Shown: positions 36,691-47,489, counted from the first letter of the stretch. The stretch: DNA of 64,000 nucleotides from SAR86 cluster bacterium (GCA_023703655.1 CP097973.1:1048170-1112169); one strand, 5' to 3'. Translations and numbers: made by a program. Notes: a model not told the origin generated them from the letters alone.

Positions 36691-37999
36691 CAATCCTAGA
36701 TCCTAGTTGATTCATGTCACTTACAAAATTTGGATATGAAGTAACGATATTTTCGCAGTTGTTTACAATGATGCCTCGTTTGGACCTCAACCCTGCAACT
36801 AAAAAACTCATTGCTATTCTATGATCATCAAATGATTTAATATTATCTATCTGTTCAATATATCCAGTCTTTCCCTCAATCGTAATACTTGTATTGTCTG
36901 TGCAATTTTTAATTCCAATTGCATCAAGACCTTTTGAGATAGCATTGAGTCTATCTGATTCTTTCACTCTTAGCTCGCCTATATCTGATATTTTTGATTT
37001 CCCATCAGCAAAAGATGCAGCAATCGAAAGTATTGGAATTTCATCAATCAGTGACGGTATTATGTCACCTCCAATATCAGCACCCTTAAGCTGAGAGTTT
37101 TTTACTAATATATTGCAAACTTCTTCATTTGAAACTTGTTTGACTTTAGTGAATTCTATATTGCCACCCATTTCTTTTAGTACATTAATTAAGGCAGCTC
37201 TTGTAGGATTAATTCCAACATCTCTAATTATTATTTCTGAATCTTCTGAGATTAATGCAGCAACAATTAAAAAAGCTGCGGACGAAAAATCTCCAACAAC
37301 ATAATAATTTTCATCTTGTATTGATAAATCTGATGGAGAAAAATGAATTATATTTTTTTCATTCTTAATTTCTGAGTGTATATCTGCCCCAAAGTACTTC
37401 AGCATCCTCTCAGTATGATCTCTTGAGCCGATTGGTTCAGTAATTTTAGTTTCAATTGATCCAGTAAGTGCAGCCAATAAGATAGATGATTTTACTTGAG
37501 CACTTGAAATTGGTGAATTGTACTCAAAAAAGCTGCTACCAATACTTTGAGTGATTTCTATTGGCAATCTGTGATTATTAGAGTTTAGTTTAAAACCCAT
37601 TTTTGTTAAGGGTTCAACAATTCGCTTCATTGGCCTTGAGGACAATGACTTATCACCAGTAATAGTTGCATTAATACCCAACCCACTTAAAAATCCAGTA
37701 AGCAATCTTGCACCTGTTCCTGAATTTCCCAAATCCAACGATTCTGTGGGATCTTGAAATGGCATTTGGCGTTTTACAGTTTTTACAGTATTTGATAATT
37801 TATTAAATGTTAAATTAGCATTTACTTGATTTAGTGCATTTGCAGTGCAAATTGGATCACTTGAGGCGAGAATGTTGCTTATGAGAATTTCTTGATTTAA
37901 GAAAGAGCCAATAATTAATACTCTTTGTGAAATTGACTTATCTCCAGGACAAAGTAGTTCTCCCTTCAAGCATGCTGAATATTTCGCAGATAAATTCAA
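36677..37999 (-). CDS. aroA: 5-Enolpyruvylshikimate-3-phosphate synthase
   Basis: A 440-residue two-domain EPSP synthase with CPGDKSISQRVLIIGSF near the start, LGNSGTGARLLTGFLSG, SRPMKRIVEPLTKMG and DHRIAMSFLVAG near the end. The GTGAR and RPMKRI forms resemble class II enzymes rather than the E. coli class I type. It is the sixth enzyme of the shikimate pathway. Translation starts at TTG (37999), 2 bp after tyrA, inside the aromatic amino acid gene array. Confidence 0.96.
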   Translation of the reverse strand: MNLSAKYSACLKGELLCPGDKSISQRVLIIGSFLNQEILISNILASSDPICTANALNQVNANLTFNKLSNTVKTVKRQMPFQDPTESLDLGNSGTGARLLTGFLSGLGINATITGDKSLSSRPMKRIVEPLTKMGFKLNSNNHRLPIEITQSIGSSFFEYNSPISSAQVKSSILLAALTGSIETKITEPIGSRDHTERMLKYFGADIHSEIKNEKNIIHFSPSDLSIQDENYYVVGDFSSAAFLIVAALISEDSEIIIRDVGINPTRAALINVLKEMGGNIEFTKVKQVSNEEVCNILVKNSQLKGADIGGDIIPSLIDEIPILSIAASFADGKSKISDIGELRVKESDRLNAISKGLDAIGIKNCTDNTSITIEGKTGYIEQIDNIKSFDDHRIAMSFLVAGLRSKRGIIVNNCENIVTSYPNFVSDMNQLGSRIDEVK

Positions 38000-38001
38000 A
38001 C

Positions 38002-38826
38002 TTAGCTAACCCCTTTTTTGATTAACTGTATTTTTTTTAAAAGGCTTTTGCTATCGTTTTTTGATGCTTCCTCTAATAAATCATGCATATTTTTGATGAA
38101 AGCTTTGGTATCTTCTTCAATATTCTCAAGGTTACTCTTGAATATATCAGACCAAAGAATTTCTGACGACTTTGCTAATCTTATAAATTCAGATAATCCT
38201 CCAGCTGAAAATTTTTCAATATCAATGCCTTTATCATTAATTGTTTTAATTAAAGCATATGAAATAAGATGAGGAAGATGGCTTGTAGCTGAAAAAAATT
38301 TCTCGTGCTCTTCAATACTCAATGATAAAACATCTGCTTTCAAACTAATCCATAAATCATGAATTCTTTGATAATGTTCATCGTGACTAAAATATTTTGA
38401 AATAATAAGCTTTTTCTGATTAAAAAAATCTTTAGATGAATTTTCATAGCCAGATTTATGAGAACCTGCTATAGGATGAGAAAAAACAAAGTTTTTTGGT
38501 TGATATCCTTTTAAAAATTTGGATATATTGAGCTTTGAACTCGATACATCTGTAATAGAAAAATTTGTATTGAGGATTTTTCTATTTGACTCAATAATTT
38601 CAATTATTGTAGATGGTGGTGTTGCAAATACAATTATCCCATCGTCGTTATGAACCAAAAATTCTTCAATATTATTAAATTTTTGAACAATAGCTTTATC
38701 ATTTATTGCTTTTTCAATAGTCTGTGAACTTGTATCCATACCAAATACATTAAATTCTGTTTTATTAAGACTTTTTGCAATCGAGCCACCAATTAAACCT
38801 AAACCAATAACTAAAATGTTTTTCAT
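38002..38826 (-). CDS. tyrA: Prephenate dehydrogenase
   Basis: A 274-residue NAD(P)-dependent enzyme with the Rossmann motif VIGLGLIGGSIAKSL at the N-terminus and the substrate-pocket SHPIAGSHKSGYENS and TSHLPHLISYAL segments. It oxidises prephenate to 4-hydroxyphenylpyruvate for tyrosine. Unlike E. coli TyrA it has no chorismate mutase domain, the usual form when tyrA sits between hisC and aroA. It overlaps hisC by 4 bp. Confidence 0.95.
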   Translation of the reverse strand: MKNILVIGLGLIGGSIAKSLNKTEFNVFGMDTSSQTIEKAINDKAIVQKFNNIEEFLVHNDDGIIVFATPPSTIIEIIESNRKILNTNFSITDVSSSKLNISKFLKGYQPKNFVFSHPIAGSHKSGYENSSKDFFNQKKLIISKYFSHDEHYQRIHDLWISLKADVLSLSIEEHEKFFSATSHLPHLISYALIKTINDKGIDIEKFSAGGLSEFIRLAKSSEILWSDIFKSNLENIEEDTKAFIKNMHDLLEEASKNDSKSLLKKIQLIKKGVS

Positions 38827-39920
38827 AGCAATTGTTCTAAGGTCTCAATAAATGCGCTATTCTCAGTAGCTGTTCCAATGGTAACTCTCAAAAAGTTTGG
38901 CATATCATATGATTCTATTGGTCGTATGATGATTCCGTTTTTTAAAAAATCTTCATATATTTCATGAGTAGCTCTTTTCGTTTTGAATGAAATAAAATTT
39001 CCAACAGAATCAATATATTCAATATTTAATTTTGAAAATTCATCCTCAAGGAATTCCATCCCCAAAGAATTAACTCTTACACTTTCTGAGATATGTTCCT
39101 TATCGCACAATGAAAAATAAGCTAATTCTTGCGCAATTGAGTTTACATTGAATGGCTGCCTAATCTTATTCAAAGCAGCAATTATTCCTTTTGATGCAAC
39201 GCCATATCCAACTCGCAAGCTTGCAAGCCCATGAGCCTTTGAAAATGATTTGGTTATAATCAAATTGTTAAATTCATTTAGAAGCTCATTTGTTCTCACG
39301 TAATCTTCCTTATCTACGTATTCATAGTATGCACAGTCTAATACAACCAGAATATCCTCACTTACATTATTCAATAGATTTACTACTTGGTCATGATTAT
39401 TATATGTGCCTGTTGGATTATTAGGATTTGCTATAAAAATAATGCTTGTATCTTTGTCTACATATTTGGGAAAATTTTGAAGATCATGAGACCAATCTAT
39501 TGTAGGCACCTCTTTCAAGTAAGAGCCTAATGATTGAGTAATTAATTTGTAAACAGCGAATGAGTGTCTTGAAGCGATTGCATTTTTATCAGAATTTATA
39601 AAAGCTTTTGCACACAACTCAAGAATTTCATTAGAGCCATTTCCAACAATAACATGCTCTGAGGACACGCCTTCAATTTCTGAAATTTTAGTTTTTAATT
39701 TTACAGATGAGCCGTCTGGATAAAGGTGAATTTCATTATCTAAACCTTTTAATGCAGACAATACTTTTTTTGAAGCACCAAGAGGATTCTCATTTGATGC
39801 AAGTTTAATGATATCGGTTAACCCATACTCTTTCATTACTTCAGAGATTGGTTTTCCAGGTTTATATGGATTTAGATCATTTATGCCATTATTAAGGTTT
39901 TTGAGTAGCTTTTCACTCAT
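38823..39920 (-). CDS. hisC: Histidinol-phosphate/aromatic aminotransferase
   Basis: A 365-residue class I/II PLP aminotransferase. PANNPTGT-like IANPNNPTGTY, DCAYYEYV and the PLP-lysine segment TKSFSKAHGLASLRVGYG are all present. In this operon context, next to pheA and tyrA, the enzyme often serves both histidine synthesis and transamination of phenylpyruvate and hydroxyphenylpyruvate. It overlaps its neighbours on both sides by 4 bp, so dosage is probably tied to the aromatic pathway. Confidence 0.93.
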   Translation of the reverse strand: MSEKLLKNLNNGINDLNPYKPGKPISEVMKEYGLTDIIKLASNENPLGASKKVLSALKGLDNEIHLYPDGSSVKLKTKISEIEGVSSEHVIVGNGSNEILELCAKAFINSDKNAIASRHSFAVYKLITQSLGSYLKEVPTIDWSHDLQNFPKYVDKDTSIIFIANPNNPTGTYNNHDQVVNLLNNVSEDILVVLDCAYYEYVDKEDYVRTNELLNEFNNLIITKSFSKAHGLASLRVGYGVASKGIIAALNKIRQPFNVNSIAQELAYFSLCDKEHISESVRVNSLGMEFLEDEFSKLNIEYIDSVGNFISFKTKRATHEIYEDFLKNGIIIRPIESYDMPNFLRVTIGTATENSAFIETLEQLL

Positions 39921-41005
39921 GTTTCTAATGGATATGAACCAAGTATCCTCACAAAAGCACCCTTTTTTCTTATTTCATCAATCACTTTTCTAAGTTTCTT
40001 GTCTTTATTGTGTCCTTCACAATCAATAAAGAAATTATGAGAATCAGTTGTCTGTCTTGATGGTCGAGTTTCAATTCTATGTAAATTAATATCTTCTTTT
40101 TTGAACGCACTTAAAAGTTTTACTAACGCGCCTGGCTGATTAACTGTTTGTATTAAAAGCGAAGTTTTATCAAAACCAGTTCTTGATATTTCTTGATTGC
40201 CAACAACAATGAATCTAGTCTTGTTATCTATAAAATCTTGAATATTATTGGCATGACATTTGAGTTTATGTCTTGAAATTGCATGCTCGCTAACAATACA
40301 TAAGATTCTGGAATCAGATTTTGCTAGCTCTGCAGCTTCTGCAGTGCTTGCAGTAGCTACTCTCTCAATATTTGGAAGATTTTTCTCAAGCCATTTGGTA
40401 CATTGACCAAGCGCTTGTGCGTGTGAAGCCACTTTTTTTGTTGCTTTCAGGGAGGATTTTGTTGATCCAGCAAGATAATGATTGATATCAATATATGTTT
40501 CACCGCATATTTTAATATCAAAGTCAGTTAAGCAATTAAGAGTTGAATTAACTACACCTTCTGAAGAATTTTCCACTGGTACAATTCCAAAATCTGAGGA
40601 TTCAGCTCTTACTTGATTAAATACGTCATCGATAGAAATCCTTGGATTAAATTTAACAGAGGATCCAAAATGATTCTTGACTGCTCCTTCAGAGTGAGTT
40701 CCTAATGGGCCTAAAAAAGCAATATTTAGTTGTTGTTCAAGTGACAAGCATGCAGAAATCAATTCTTTAAAAATTAATTTAATCTTCTTATCAACGATAG
40801 GACCAGAATTCTTTTTTATTAGGTTTCTTATTATGGTAGATTCTCTTGCTGGCCTGTAAAAACTTGCTTTACTATTAGTAGCATTTTTCTTTTTGAGGTT
40901 TCCAATTTCCTTCGCAAGAGCGGCTCTTTTTTGAATTAAATTCAGTATCCTAGAATCAATGGCGTCTATTCTTTTCCTATTGGTATTTATTTTTTTACTT
41001 GTCAC
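39917..41005 (-). CDS. pheA: Bifunctional chorismate mutase/prephenate dehydratase
   Basis: A 362-residue fusion. Residues ~1-90 form an AroQ chorismate mutase helix bundle (RIDAIDSRILNLIQKRAALA). Residues ~95-270 are prephenate dehydratase (FLGPLGTHSEGAV, PVENSSEGVVNSTL, TRFIVVG). The last ~80 residues are an ACT domain with the phenylalanine-binding GALVKLLSAF and IETRPSR, so feedback inhibition by phenylalanine is expected. The start is GTG at 41005, 2 bp after serC. Confidence 0.96.
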   Translation of the reverse strand: MTSKKINTNRKRIDAIDSRILNLIQKRAALAKEIGNLKKKNATNSKASFYRPARESTIIRNLIKKNSGPIVDKKIKLIFKELISACLSLEQQLNIAFLGPLGTHSEGAVKNHFGSSVKFNPRISIDDVFNQVRAESSDFGIVPVENSSEGVVNSTLNCLTDFDIKICGETYIDINHYLAGSTKSSLKATKKVASHAQALGQCTKWLEKNLPNIERVATASTAEAAELAKSDSRILCIVSEHAISRHKLKCHANNIQDFIDNKTRFIVVGNQEISRTGFDKTSLLIQTVNQPGALVKLLSAFKKEDINLHRIETRPSRQTTDSHNFFIDCEGHNKDKKLRKVIDEIRKKGAFVRILGSYPLET

Positions 41006-41007
41006 AT

Positions 41008-42081
41008 TTATCCATATTTTGATTCAAAAGCTTTCATGAAAATAATCAAATCATCAATAGCTTCTTGAGGAATAGCATTATAGATGCTTGCTCTCATTCC
41101 ACCAACCGATCTGTGTCCTTTTAGATTTAATAAATTTGCGTTGAAAGATTCATCTAAAAATCTTGAATCTAAATTGGCATCTTGAAGCACGAAAGGCACA
41201 TTCATTAATGATCTATTCTCGATTCTAACAGGGTTGGAGTAAAAGCTAGATGAATCAATGAAATCATACAGTGTTTTAGCTTTTTTCTGATTGATTAATT
41301 GCATTTTTTCAAGACCACCAATTGATTTCAACCATTTAAAAACCTTACCGGCCATATACCAGGCAAATGTTGGAGGAGTATTCAACATTGATCCATTCAT
41401 AGAGTGTTGAGCGTAATTAAATATATTTGGAATATTTCCTGAGCATTGGTCTAGAAAATCCTTTTCAATGATAACTATTGTCAAGCCAGCAGGACCAATA
41501 TTTTTCTGAGCCCCAGCATATATCATTGAAAAATCAGAGACATTAATTGGTTCAGCAAGTATTGCAGATGACATATCACACACTATTGGATTGGGGATAT
41601 TTGGAACAGTATGCAATGTATTTCCTTGAATAGTTTCATTTGAAACATAGTGAAAATATGATGTCTTAGATTTTAATATCCAATCTTTGTATTCTGGCAC
41701 ATATGTGAATCTATCATCTGCAGAGGATGCGACAACATTTAACTTTGTAATTTTTTCTGCTTCGGCAATTGCTTTTTTTGACCAAGAGCCTGTCAGTAAA
41801 TACTCTGGTTCACCAAGATGAGAAAAATTTAAGGGTATAAGTGCAAACTGCGAAGTAGCACCACCTTGCAAGAACAAAATATCATGAGTATCAGGTAAAT
41901 TAATTAGGTCACCAAGATCTTTTTTGGCTTCATTTGCAATATTCATATACAGATCTGAACGGTGACTCATTTCCATGACCGACATACCGCTATTCTTCCA
42001 TTCCAGAAGTTCTTCTTGAGTTTCCCTTAAAACTGGTTCAGGCATTGTTGCTGGACCAGCACAAAAGTTCCATTTACGCAT
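41008..42081 (-). CDS. serC: Phosphoserine aminotransferase
   Basis: A 357-residue PLP enzyme beginning NFCAGPATMPEPVL, with FLQGGATSQFALIPLN and the PLP-lysine segment YAGAQKNIGPAGLT. It converts 3-phosphohydroxypyruvate to phosphoserine and also serves pyridoxal phosphate synthesis. It lies 6 bp after gyrA and starts the aromatic/serine gene run, as in Pseudomonas and relatives. Length is normal. Confidence 0.97.
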   Translation of the reverse strand: MRKWNFCAGPATMPEPVLRETQEELLEWKNSGMSVMEMSHRSDLYMNIANEAKKDLGDLINLPDTHDILFLQGGATSQFALIPLNFSHLGEPEYLLTGSWSKKAIAEAEKITKLNVVASSADDRFTYVPEYKDWILKSKTSYFHYVSNETIQGNTLHTVPNIPNPIVCDMSSAILAEPINVSDFSMIYAGAQKNIGPAGLTIVIIEKDFLDQCSGNIPNIFNYAQHSMNGSMLNTPPTFAWYMAGKVFKWLKSIGGLEKMQLINQKKAKTLYDFIDSSSFYSNPVRIENRSLMNVPFVLQDANLDSRFLDESFNANLLNLKGHRSVGGMRASIYNAIPQEAIDDLIIFMKAFESKYG

Positions 42082-42087
42082 AATTAT

Positions 42088-44616
42088 TTATTCTTCAAAT
42101 GGTATTCTTACACATTCAATAACTTTCTCATCTTGTTTGGGAGAAATTACCTTTACACCTTGAGTATTCCTCCCAAGAGTAGGAATCTGATCGATAACTG
42201 TTCTAATCATTGTTCCTTTATCACTAATTAACATTACACCATCGTCATCGTTTACAGAAACAGCAGACACCATGAGTCCATTTCTTTCTGACGTCTTTAA
42301 AGCAATAACTCCTTGACCTCCTCTGTTTCTAAGCGAGAAGTCGTCAAGTCTGGATTTTTTGCCATAGCCATTCTCTGAGACACATAAAATTGTTTTATTT
42401 TTATTGCCTATCATTAATGAAATAATTTTTTGGTCCTTCTTAATCTTCAGCCCTCTTACTCCTCTTGCGGTTCGTCCCATTGGTCTAACCTTCGATTCAT
42501 GAAATCTTATTAATTTCCCAGAGTTTGATGCCAATAGCATTTCTTGATTGCCATCAGTTACCAAAGATCCGACAAGCTTATCATTCTCATCAAGGTTGAT
42601 TGCTTTTATTCCAGATTTGTATTTTTTTGCAAACATACTCAGAGAAGTTTTTTTAACAGTTCCATTTCTTGTTGCCATAAAAATATATTTATCATCAGCA
42701 AATTCATCAACTGGAAGTATTTGGGTGACTGTTTCATCATCATCTAAGTTGAGCATGTTAACTAATGGACGGCCTTTAGAGGCTCTGCTGGCTACAGGAA
42801 TTTCATAGACCTTTAGCCAATATACTTTGCCTTTTGTGGTGAAGCACAATAATTGTGCATGTGAACTTAGGACATATAGATTTTGAATGAGATCTTCTTC
42901 TTTGACTCCTGCTGCTGATTTTCCTACTCCTCCCCTTCTTTGCTCTCGGTATTCATTTAATGGTTGAGTTTTTGCATAACCGCTTCTCGATAATGTAAGC
43001 ACTCTTGTTTCTTCTGGAATCAAGTCCTCGTTAGATATATCTTGTCTTACATCATTAATAAGTGTTTTACGCTCATCTCCAAAATCTTTTATAACTTCTT
43101 CAAGTTCGCCTTTTACAACTTCAATTAAAGTAGATTTATCATTTAGTATTTTTTGGAGACCATCTATTTTTTTAAGCAAATCATTAAATTCATTTGTTAA
43201 ATTGTCCTGTTCTAGAGCAGTCAGCCTTCCAAGCCTTAATTCAAGTATCGATTTAGCTTGATTAGGAGATAACTTATAATTTTTTCCTTTAAGTCCAAAA
43301 TCTTTTCCAAGTCCTTTTGGTTTACAAGCATCTGCACCAACTTTTTTTAGAATTGAAACAAGAGGTCCAGCCTTCCAGCTTTTCTTACACAGTTCCTTTG
43401 CAGCTATGGATGTATCTTTTGACTTTTTAATTATTTTTATGATTTCATCAATATTTGATATTGAAACTAATAAGCCCTCTACTACATGACCTCTCTCCTT
43501 AGCCTTTGCTAGCTCAAATTTTGACCTTTTAGTAACAACTTCTTTTCGATGCTTAATAAATTCATTCAGTAATTCTTTTATATTAAGAACTTTTGGTTGG
43601 CCATCTACTAAAACAGTAAAATTTATTCCAAAGGATTGTTCTAATTGCGATTGTGAAAAAAGATTATTTTCTAGAACATCTGAAGATTCACCTTTTTTGA
43701 TATCAATAACAACCCTTAAGCCATCTTTATCGGATTCATCTCTAATTTCTTTTATGCCATCAATCTTTTTATCTTTTACCAGTTCAGCAATTTTCTCAAG
43801 CATCTTTGCCTTATTAACCATGTAAGGAATTTCATTAATTATGAGAGACCTGTTTCCAGATTTATCCTCTTCGATAGTAGTTTTTGCCCTTACATAAATT
43901 ATCCCTTTGCCAGTCTTATAAGCCTCATAAATTCCCATTTTTCCATCAATGATTCCACCCGTTGGAAAATCAGGTCCAGAAATAATTTCTAAAAGATTAT
44001 CAATTGTACTTTTTGGATTTTCAATTAAGGCTAGGCACCCATTTATAATTTCATTTAGGTTGTGAGGTGGTATATTTGTTGCCATGCCAACTGCAATCCC
44101 AGATGAGCCATTTGCCAAAAGTAATGGAACTCTAGTTGGCAAAATATCAGGTATCATTTCAGAACCATCATAATTTGGTGAAAAGTTAACAGTATCTTTT
44201 TCGATATCCGATAAAACTTGATCAGTTATTTTAGCCATTCTGACTTCTGTATATCTCATAGCTGCAGGCGGATCACCATCAATTGATCCGAAATTGCCCT
44301 GACCTTCCACTAGCATGTATCTCATTGAAAATTCTTGTGCCATTCTTACCATTGCATCATAGGCAGCACTATCACCATGAGGATGATATTTACCTATAAC
44401 GTCTCCAACGACACGGGCTGACTTTTTGTATGGCCTATTGTAGAAGTTTCTTAAATCGTACATAGCAAAAAGTATTCTTCTGTGTACCGGTTTTAAGCCA
44501 TCTCTTACATCAGGGAGTGCCCTTCCATGAATTACACTCATGGCATAACTTAAGTATGATTGCTTAAGCTCCTCCTCAATGTTTATTGGTAGAATTTCTT
44601 TTGCAAAATCAGACAT
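42088..44616 (-). CDS. gyrA: DNA gyrase subunit A
   Basis: An 842-residue type II topoisomerase subunit. The breakage-reunion domain has [17 protein letters not shown], with Ser and Asp at the usual quinolone positions (an apparently sensitive type), and the catalytic tyrosine in [10 protein letters not shown] coiled-coil segment and a six-bladed C-terminal beta-pinwheel follow. The GyrA box at about residue 558 reads QRRGGVG, where the sixth position is normally Lys or Arg. The E. coli-type acidic tail is missing. It is the first gene of the array, preceded by an 83-bp gap to pntB. Confidence 0.97.
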   Translation of the reverse strand: MSDFAKEILPINIEEELKQSYLSYAMSVIHGRALPDVRDGLKPVHRRILFAMYDLRNFYNRPYKKSARVVGDVIGKYHPHGDSAAYDAMVRMAQEFSMRYMLVEGQGNFGSIDGDPPAAMRYTEVRMAKITDQVLSDIEKDTVNFSPNYDGSEMIPDILPTRVPLLLANGSSGIAVGMATNIPPHNLNEIINGCLALIENPKSTIDNLLEIISGPDFPTGGIIDGKMGIYEAYKTGKGIIYVRAKTTIEEDKSGNRSLIINEIPYMVNKAKMLEKIAELVKDKKIDGIKEIRDESDKDGLRVVIDIKKGESSDVLENNLFSQSQLEQSFGINFTVLVDGQPKVLNIKELLNEFIKHRKEVVTKRSKFELAKAKERGHVVEGLLVSISNIDEIIKIIKKSKDTSIAAKELCKKSWKAGPLVSILKKVGADACKPKGLGKDFGLKGKNYKLSPNQAKSILELRLGRLTALEQDNLTNEFNDLLKKIDGLQKILNDKSTLIEVVKGELEEVIKDFGDERKTLINDVRQDISNEDLIPEETRVLTLSRSGYAKTQPLNEYREQRRGGVGKSAAGVKEEDLIQNLYVLSSHAQLLCFTTKGKVYWLKVYEIPVASRASKGRPLVNMLNLDDDETVTQILPVDEFADDKYIFMATRNGTVKKTSLSMFAKKYKSGIKAINLDENDKLVGSLVTDGNQEMLLASNSGKLIRFHESKVRPMGRTARGVRGLKIKKDQKIISLMIGNKNKTILCVSENGYGKKSRLDDFSLRNRGGQGVIALKTSERNGLMVSAVSVNDDDGVMLISDKGTMIRTVIDQIPTLGRNTQGVKVISPKQDEKVIECVRIPFEE

Positions 44617-44699
44617 TTAAGAGAAGGATAATCGGGGAAAATATATTGAAAATACTGGCATATATAAACCAATATTTTACCATAAATTGCTAATATAAA

Positions 44700-46091
44700 T
44701 TAGTCTTTAAACTCAGAAACTACGCCACTGATAGACTCTTTGGCATCCCCAAAAAGCATACGAGTATTATCTTTAAAAAAGAGTGGATTTTGAACACCTG
44801 CAAAACCTGAAGACATTGATCTTTTTAGGACAAATACCGTTTTCGCATTGTGAACCTCAATTATTGGCATTCCATAAATTGGACTGCCAGGTTCTTCTGT
44901 TGCGGAGGGATTAACCACATCATTTGCACCTATAACAATTGCTACATCATAAGTATCCATCGCCGGATTGATATCCTCAGGCTCTAATAGCAAGTCGTAT
45001 GAGACATTTGCTTCTGCTAATAAAACATTCATATGGCCCGGCATTCTGCCTGCCACTGGGTGAATACCATATTTTACATCAGTACCATTTTCTTCCATCA
45101 ATTCTCCCAACTCTCTAACAACATGTTGAGCTTGAGCAACTGCCATTCCATATCCTGGAACGATTAGAACTGAGGAAGCATTTTCAAGTATAAGAAAAGC
45201 ATCTTCAGTATTAATTGGTTTTACTTCGCCCTGATCTTTTCCAGATGCAGTAGATGATGATGAAGCATATCCAACAAATAGAATATTACCTATGGTTCTA
45301 TTCATTGCCTTTGCCATGATGACTGTTAATATCAGTCCACTTGCACCTACGAGTGATCCTGCAACAATTAGAACATTGTTAAGAAGTAATAAGCCTGCAA
45401 ATGCAGCAGCTATGCCTGACAATGAATTTAATAATGAAATTACAACCGGCATATCTCCGCCACCAATTGGCAGCACAAATCCCAAACCAGCAAGTATAGT
45501 AAAAGATAAAAATACATAAAAAAGTGTAGGCTGATTGTCTAAAAAATTAAAAAAGACAGGATCAATTAACACAAACACAAGCATCAAAAGGCTTAAATAA
45601 AAAGCAGAAATAAAAATATTTGTGAGCAAGGAGCCTTTTCCAAGTTTTATCTTTTCTGCGAGCTTCCCATATGCAATTAGTGAGCCTGAAAAGGTCAGTC
45701 CACCTATATACACTGTTAGCATTACAATTACTGTTTGAAACAAGTTAATGTTTGGCTCGGAATATTGTGACCAAGCTATAAAGAATGAAGCCAATCCCCC
45801 AAAACCATTGAACAGCGCAACCATTTCAGGTATTGCTGTCATTTTTACTTTTAAAGCAATTAATGATCCAACAGAGGCTCCAATTAAAATTGCAACCAAA
45901 ATAGTTAGCAAATTAATATCGAGACTAAGAGTGGTCACTAGCACTGCTAGTAACATGGCAATAGCAGAAAGAAAATTACCTTTTACAGCAGTAGACTCTT
46001 TTCCCAACATTTTTATGCCTAAGATAAATAATATTGATGAGAAAATATAAACTAGATTCTGAATTACTGGGATTGAGCTCGTTAGTTCCAT
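44700..46091 (-). CDS. pntB: NAD(P) transhydrogenase subunit beta
   Basis: A 463-residue protein. Roughly the first 265 residues hold eight or nine membrane spans, and the remainder is the NADP-binding domain III with VPGYGMAVAQAQHVV, HPVAGRMPGHMNVLLAEA and VIGANDVVNP. The enzyme uses the proton gradient to reduce NADP+ with NADH. Together with pntAB and pntAA, 1-2 bp apart, it forms the three-subunit version known from Rhodospirillum and other bacteria, in place of E. coli's two subunits. Confidence 0.96.
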   Translation of the reverse strand: MELTSSIPVIQNLVYIFSSILFILGIKMLGKESTAVKGNFLSAIAMLLAVLVTTLSLDINLLTILVAILIGASVGSLIALKVKMTAIPEMVALFNGFGGLASFFIAWSQYSEPNINLFQTVIVMLTVYIGGLTFSGSLIAYGKLAEKIKLGKGSLLTNIFISAFYLSLLMLVFVLIDPVFFNFLDNQPTLFYVFLSFTILAGLGFVLPIGGGDMPVVISLLNSLSGIAAAFAGLLLLNNVLIVAGSLVGASGLILTVIMAKAMNRTIGNILFVGYASSSSTASGKDQGEVKPINTEDAFLILENASSVLIVPGYGMAVAQAQHVVRELGELMEENGTDVKYGIHPVAGRMPGHMNVLLAEANVSYDLLLEPEDINPAMDTYDVAIVIGANDVVNPSATEEPGSPIYGMPIIEVHNAKTVFVLKRSMSSGFAGVQNPLFFKDNTRMLFGDAKESISGVVSEFKD

Positions 46092-46092
46092 A

Positions 46093-46365
46093 CTATTTCT
46101 TTTTAAACATACTAAGCATTCTATTAGTTACAAGATAACCTCCAAATACATTTATTGAGGCAAGCAATATTGCCATAAATGCAAGAAAGTTTTGAAGATT
46201 AGATGCATCATTTAACATTAAGGCGCCAACTAGAGCTATTCCAGAAATGGCATTTGCTCCCGACATCAAAGGAGTGTGTAATGTGCTTGGTACTTTTGAA
46301 ATAAGTTCTAACCCTAGAAAAATTGATAAAATTAAAACAAATCCTAACAAAATATATATCTCCAT
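46093..46365 (-). CDS. pntAB: NAD(P) transhydrogenase subunit alpha 2 (membrane part)
   Basis: This 90-residue protein has three hydrophobic helices with VPSTLHTPLMSGANAISGIAL, the conserved signature of the membrane half of the transhydrogenase alpha subunit. In E. coli this is fused to PntA; here it is a separate gene. It provides part of the proton channel with PntB. It lies 2 bp after pntAA and 1 bp before pntB. Confidence 0.95.
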   Translation of the reverse strand: MEIYILLGFVLILSIFLGLELISKVPSTLHTPLMSGANAISGIALVGALMLNDASNLQNFLAFMAILLASINVFGGYLVTNRMLSMFKKK

Positions 46366-46367
46366 GT

Positions 46368-47489
46368 TTAAGGTATCCTTGTACTATCAAATTTTCCGTT
46401 ATGAACTAGAACGCTACTACTAATTATTTCATCCTCAAAGTCAAAGTTTAACTCATGTTTTTCAGCATCATAAAATTCAGTAATCCAATTAATTATATTA
46501 TTTGATAATGCAAACGATGCATGAGATGCGACCTGTGAAGATAAATTAGATTGTCCAATCACCATCACACCATTAATTTCGACACATTCATCAACTATGG
46601 AGCCCTCAACATTACCACCCGATTCAACAGCCATATCGACAATTACACTACCCGGTTTCATTTTGTGAATTGTTGCGGTATCAACTAGTTTTGGTGCTGG
46701 TTTTCCAAAAAGCTGAGCTGTTGTAATTACAACATCAGATCTCTCACAAACCTTTGATTGCAGATCTTTTTGTTTTTGAATTTGTTCTTGAGTTAATTCT
46801 TTAGCATATCCCTGATCGGTTTCACCAGTGTCACCTAAATCTATCTTTACAAATTTTGCCCCCAGAGACTTGACTTGTTCTTCGACAACATCTCTTGTAT
46901 CAAATGCTTCTACTCTCGCACCAAGTCGTTTAGCAGTGGCAATAGCCTGTAATCCTGCAACACCAACTCCAATAACAAATACTTTTGCTGGTTTCAAAGT
47001 ACCGGCAGCAGTCATCATCATTGGCAAAGCCATCTTTAAATGTTTTGCAGCCTCTATTACAGCAACATAGCCAGCTAAGTTAGCCTGAGAACTTAAAACA
47101 TCCATTTTCTGAGCTCTTGTTATTCTAGGAATAAATTCCATACTAACAACATTAACGTTTGCACTAGCAAGTTTTACTAACATATCTTTATTAGCAAAGG
47201 GACTGATCATTCCGATAACCGTTGATCCTGGTTTCATTAGATTAATTTCATCCTCAGTAATACCTGATTGCACGATAAGCAAATCTGCATTCTTAATGCA
47301 ATCCTCTCTAGAAAGACACTCAAGTCCTAGGTCTCGCAAATCCTGATCACCAATACTCATGCCTTGACAAAGATCCTTTTCAAAAGATACAGATACACCT
47401 TCCAGAGCCGTCAACTTATCTAGAGTTTCAGGATGTAAAGTAGATCTTTTATCGGACAGATCGTTGGATTTTATTGCAGCAATTTTCAT
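46368..47489 (-). CDS. pntAA: NAD(P) transhydrogenase subunit alpha 1 (NAD-binding part)
   Basis: A 373-residue soluble domain I related to alanine dehydrogenase. It has VFVIGVGVAGLQAIATAKRLGA as the NAD-binding fold, RITRAQKMDVLSSQANLAGY, and VDMAVESGGNVEGS. It hands hydride from NADH to the NADP-binding domain of PntB. It is the first gene of the pnt operon; the 69-bp region upstream separates it from ihfA and probably contains the promoter, though no strong consensus is visible. Confidence 0.96.
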   Translation of the reverse strand: MKIAAIKSNDLSDKRSTLHPETLDKLTALEGVSVSFEKDLCQGMSIGDQDLRDLGLECLSREDCIKNADLLIVQSGITEDEINLMKPGSTVIGMISPFANKDMLVKLASANVNVVSMEFIPRITRAQKMDVLSSQANLAGYVAVIEAAKHLKMALPMMMTAAGTLKPAKVFVIGVGVAGLQAIATAKRLGARVEAFDTRDVVEEQVKSLGAKFVKIDLGDTGETDQGYAKELTQEQIQKQKDLQSKVCERSDVVITTAQLFGKPAPKLVDTATIHKMKPGSVIVDMAVESGGNVEGSIVDECVEINGVMVIGQSNLSSQVASHASFALSNNIINWITEFYDAEKHELNFDFEDEIISSSVLVHNGKFDSTRIP

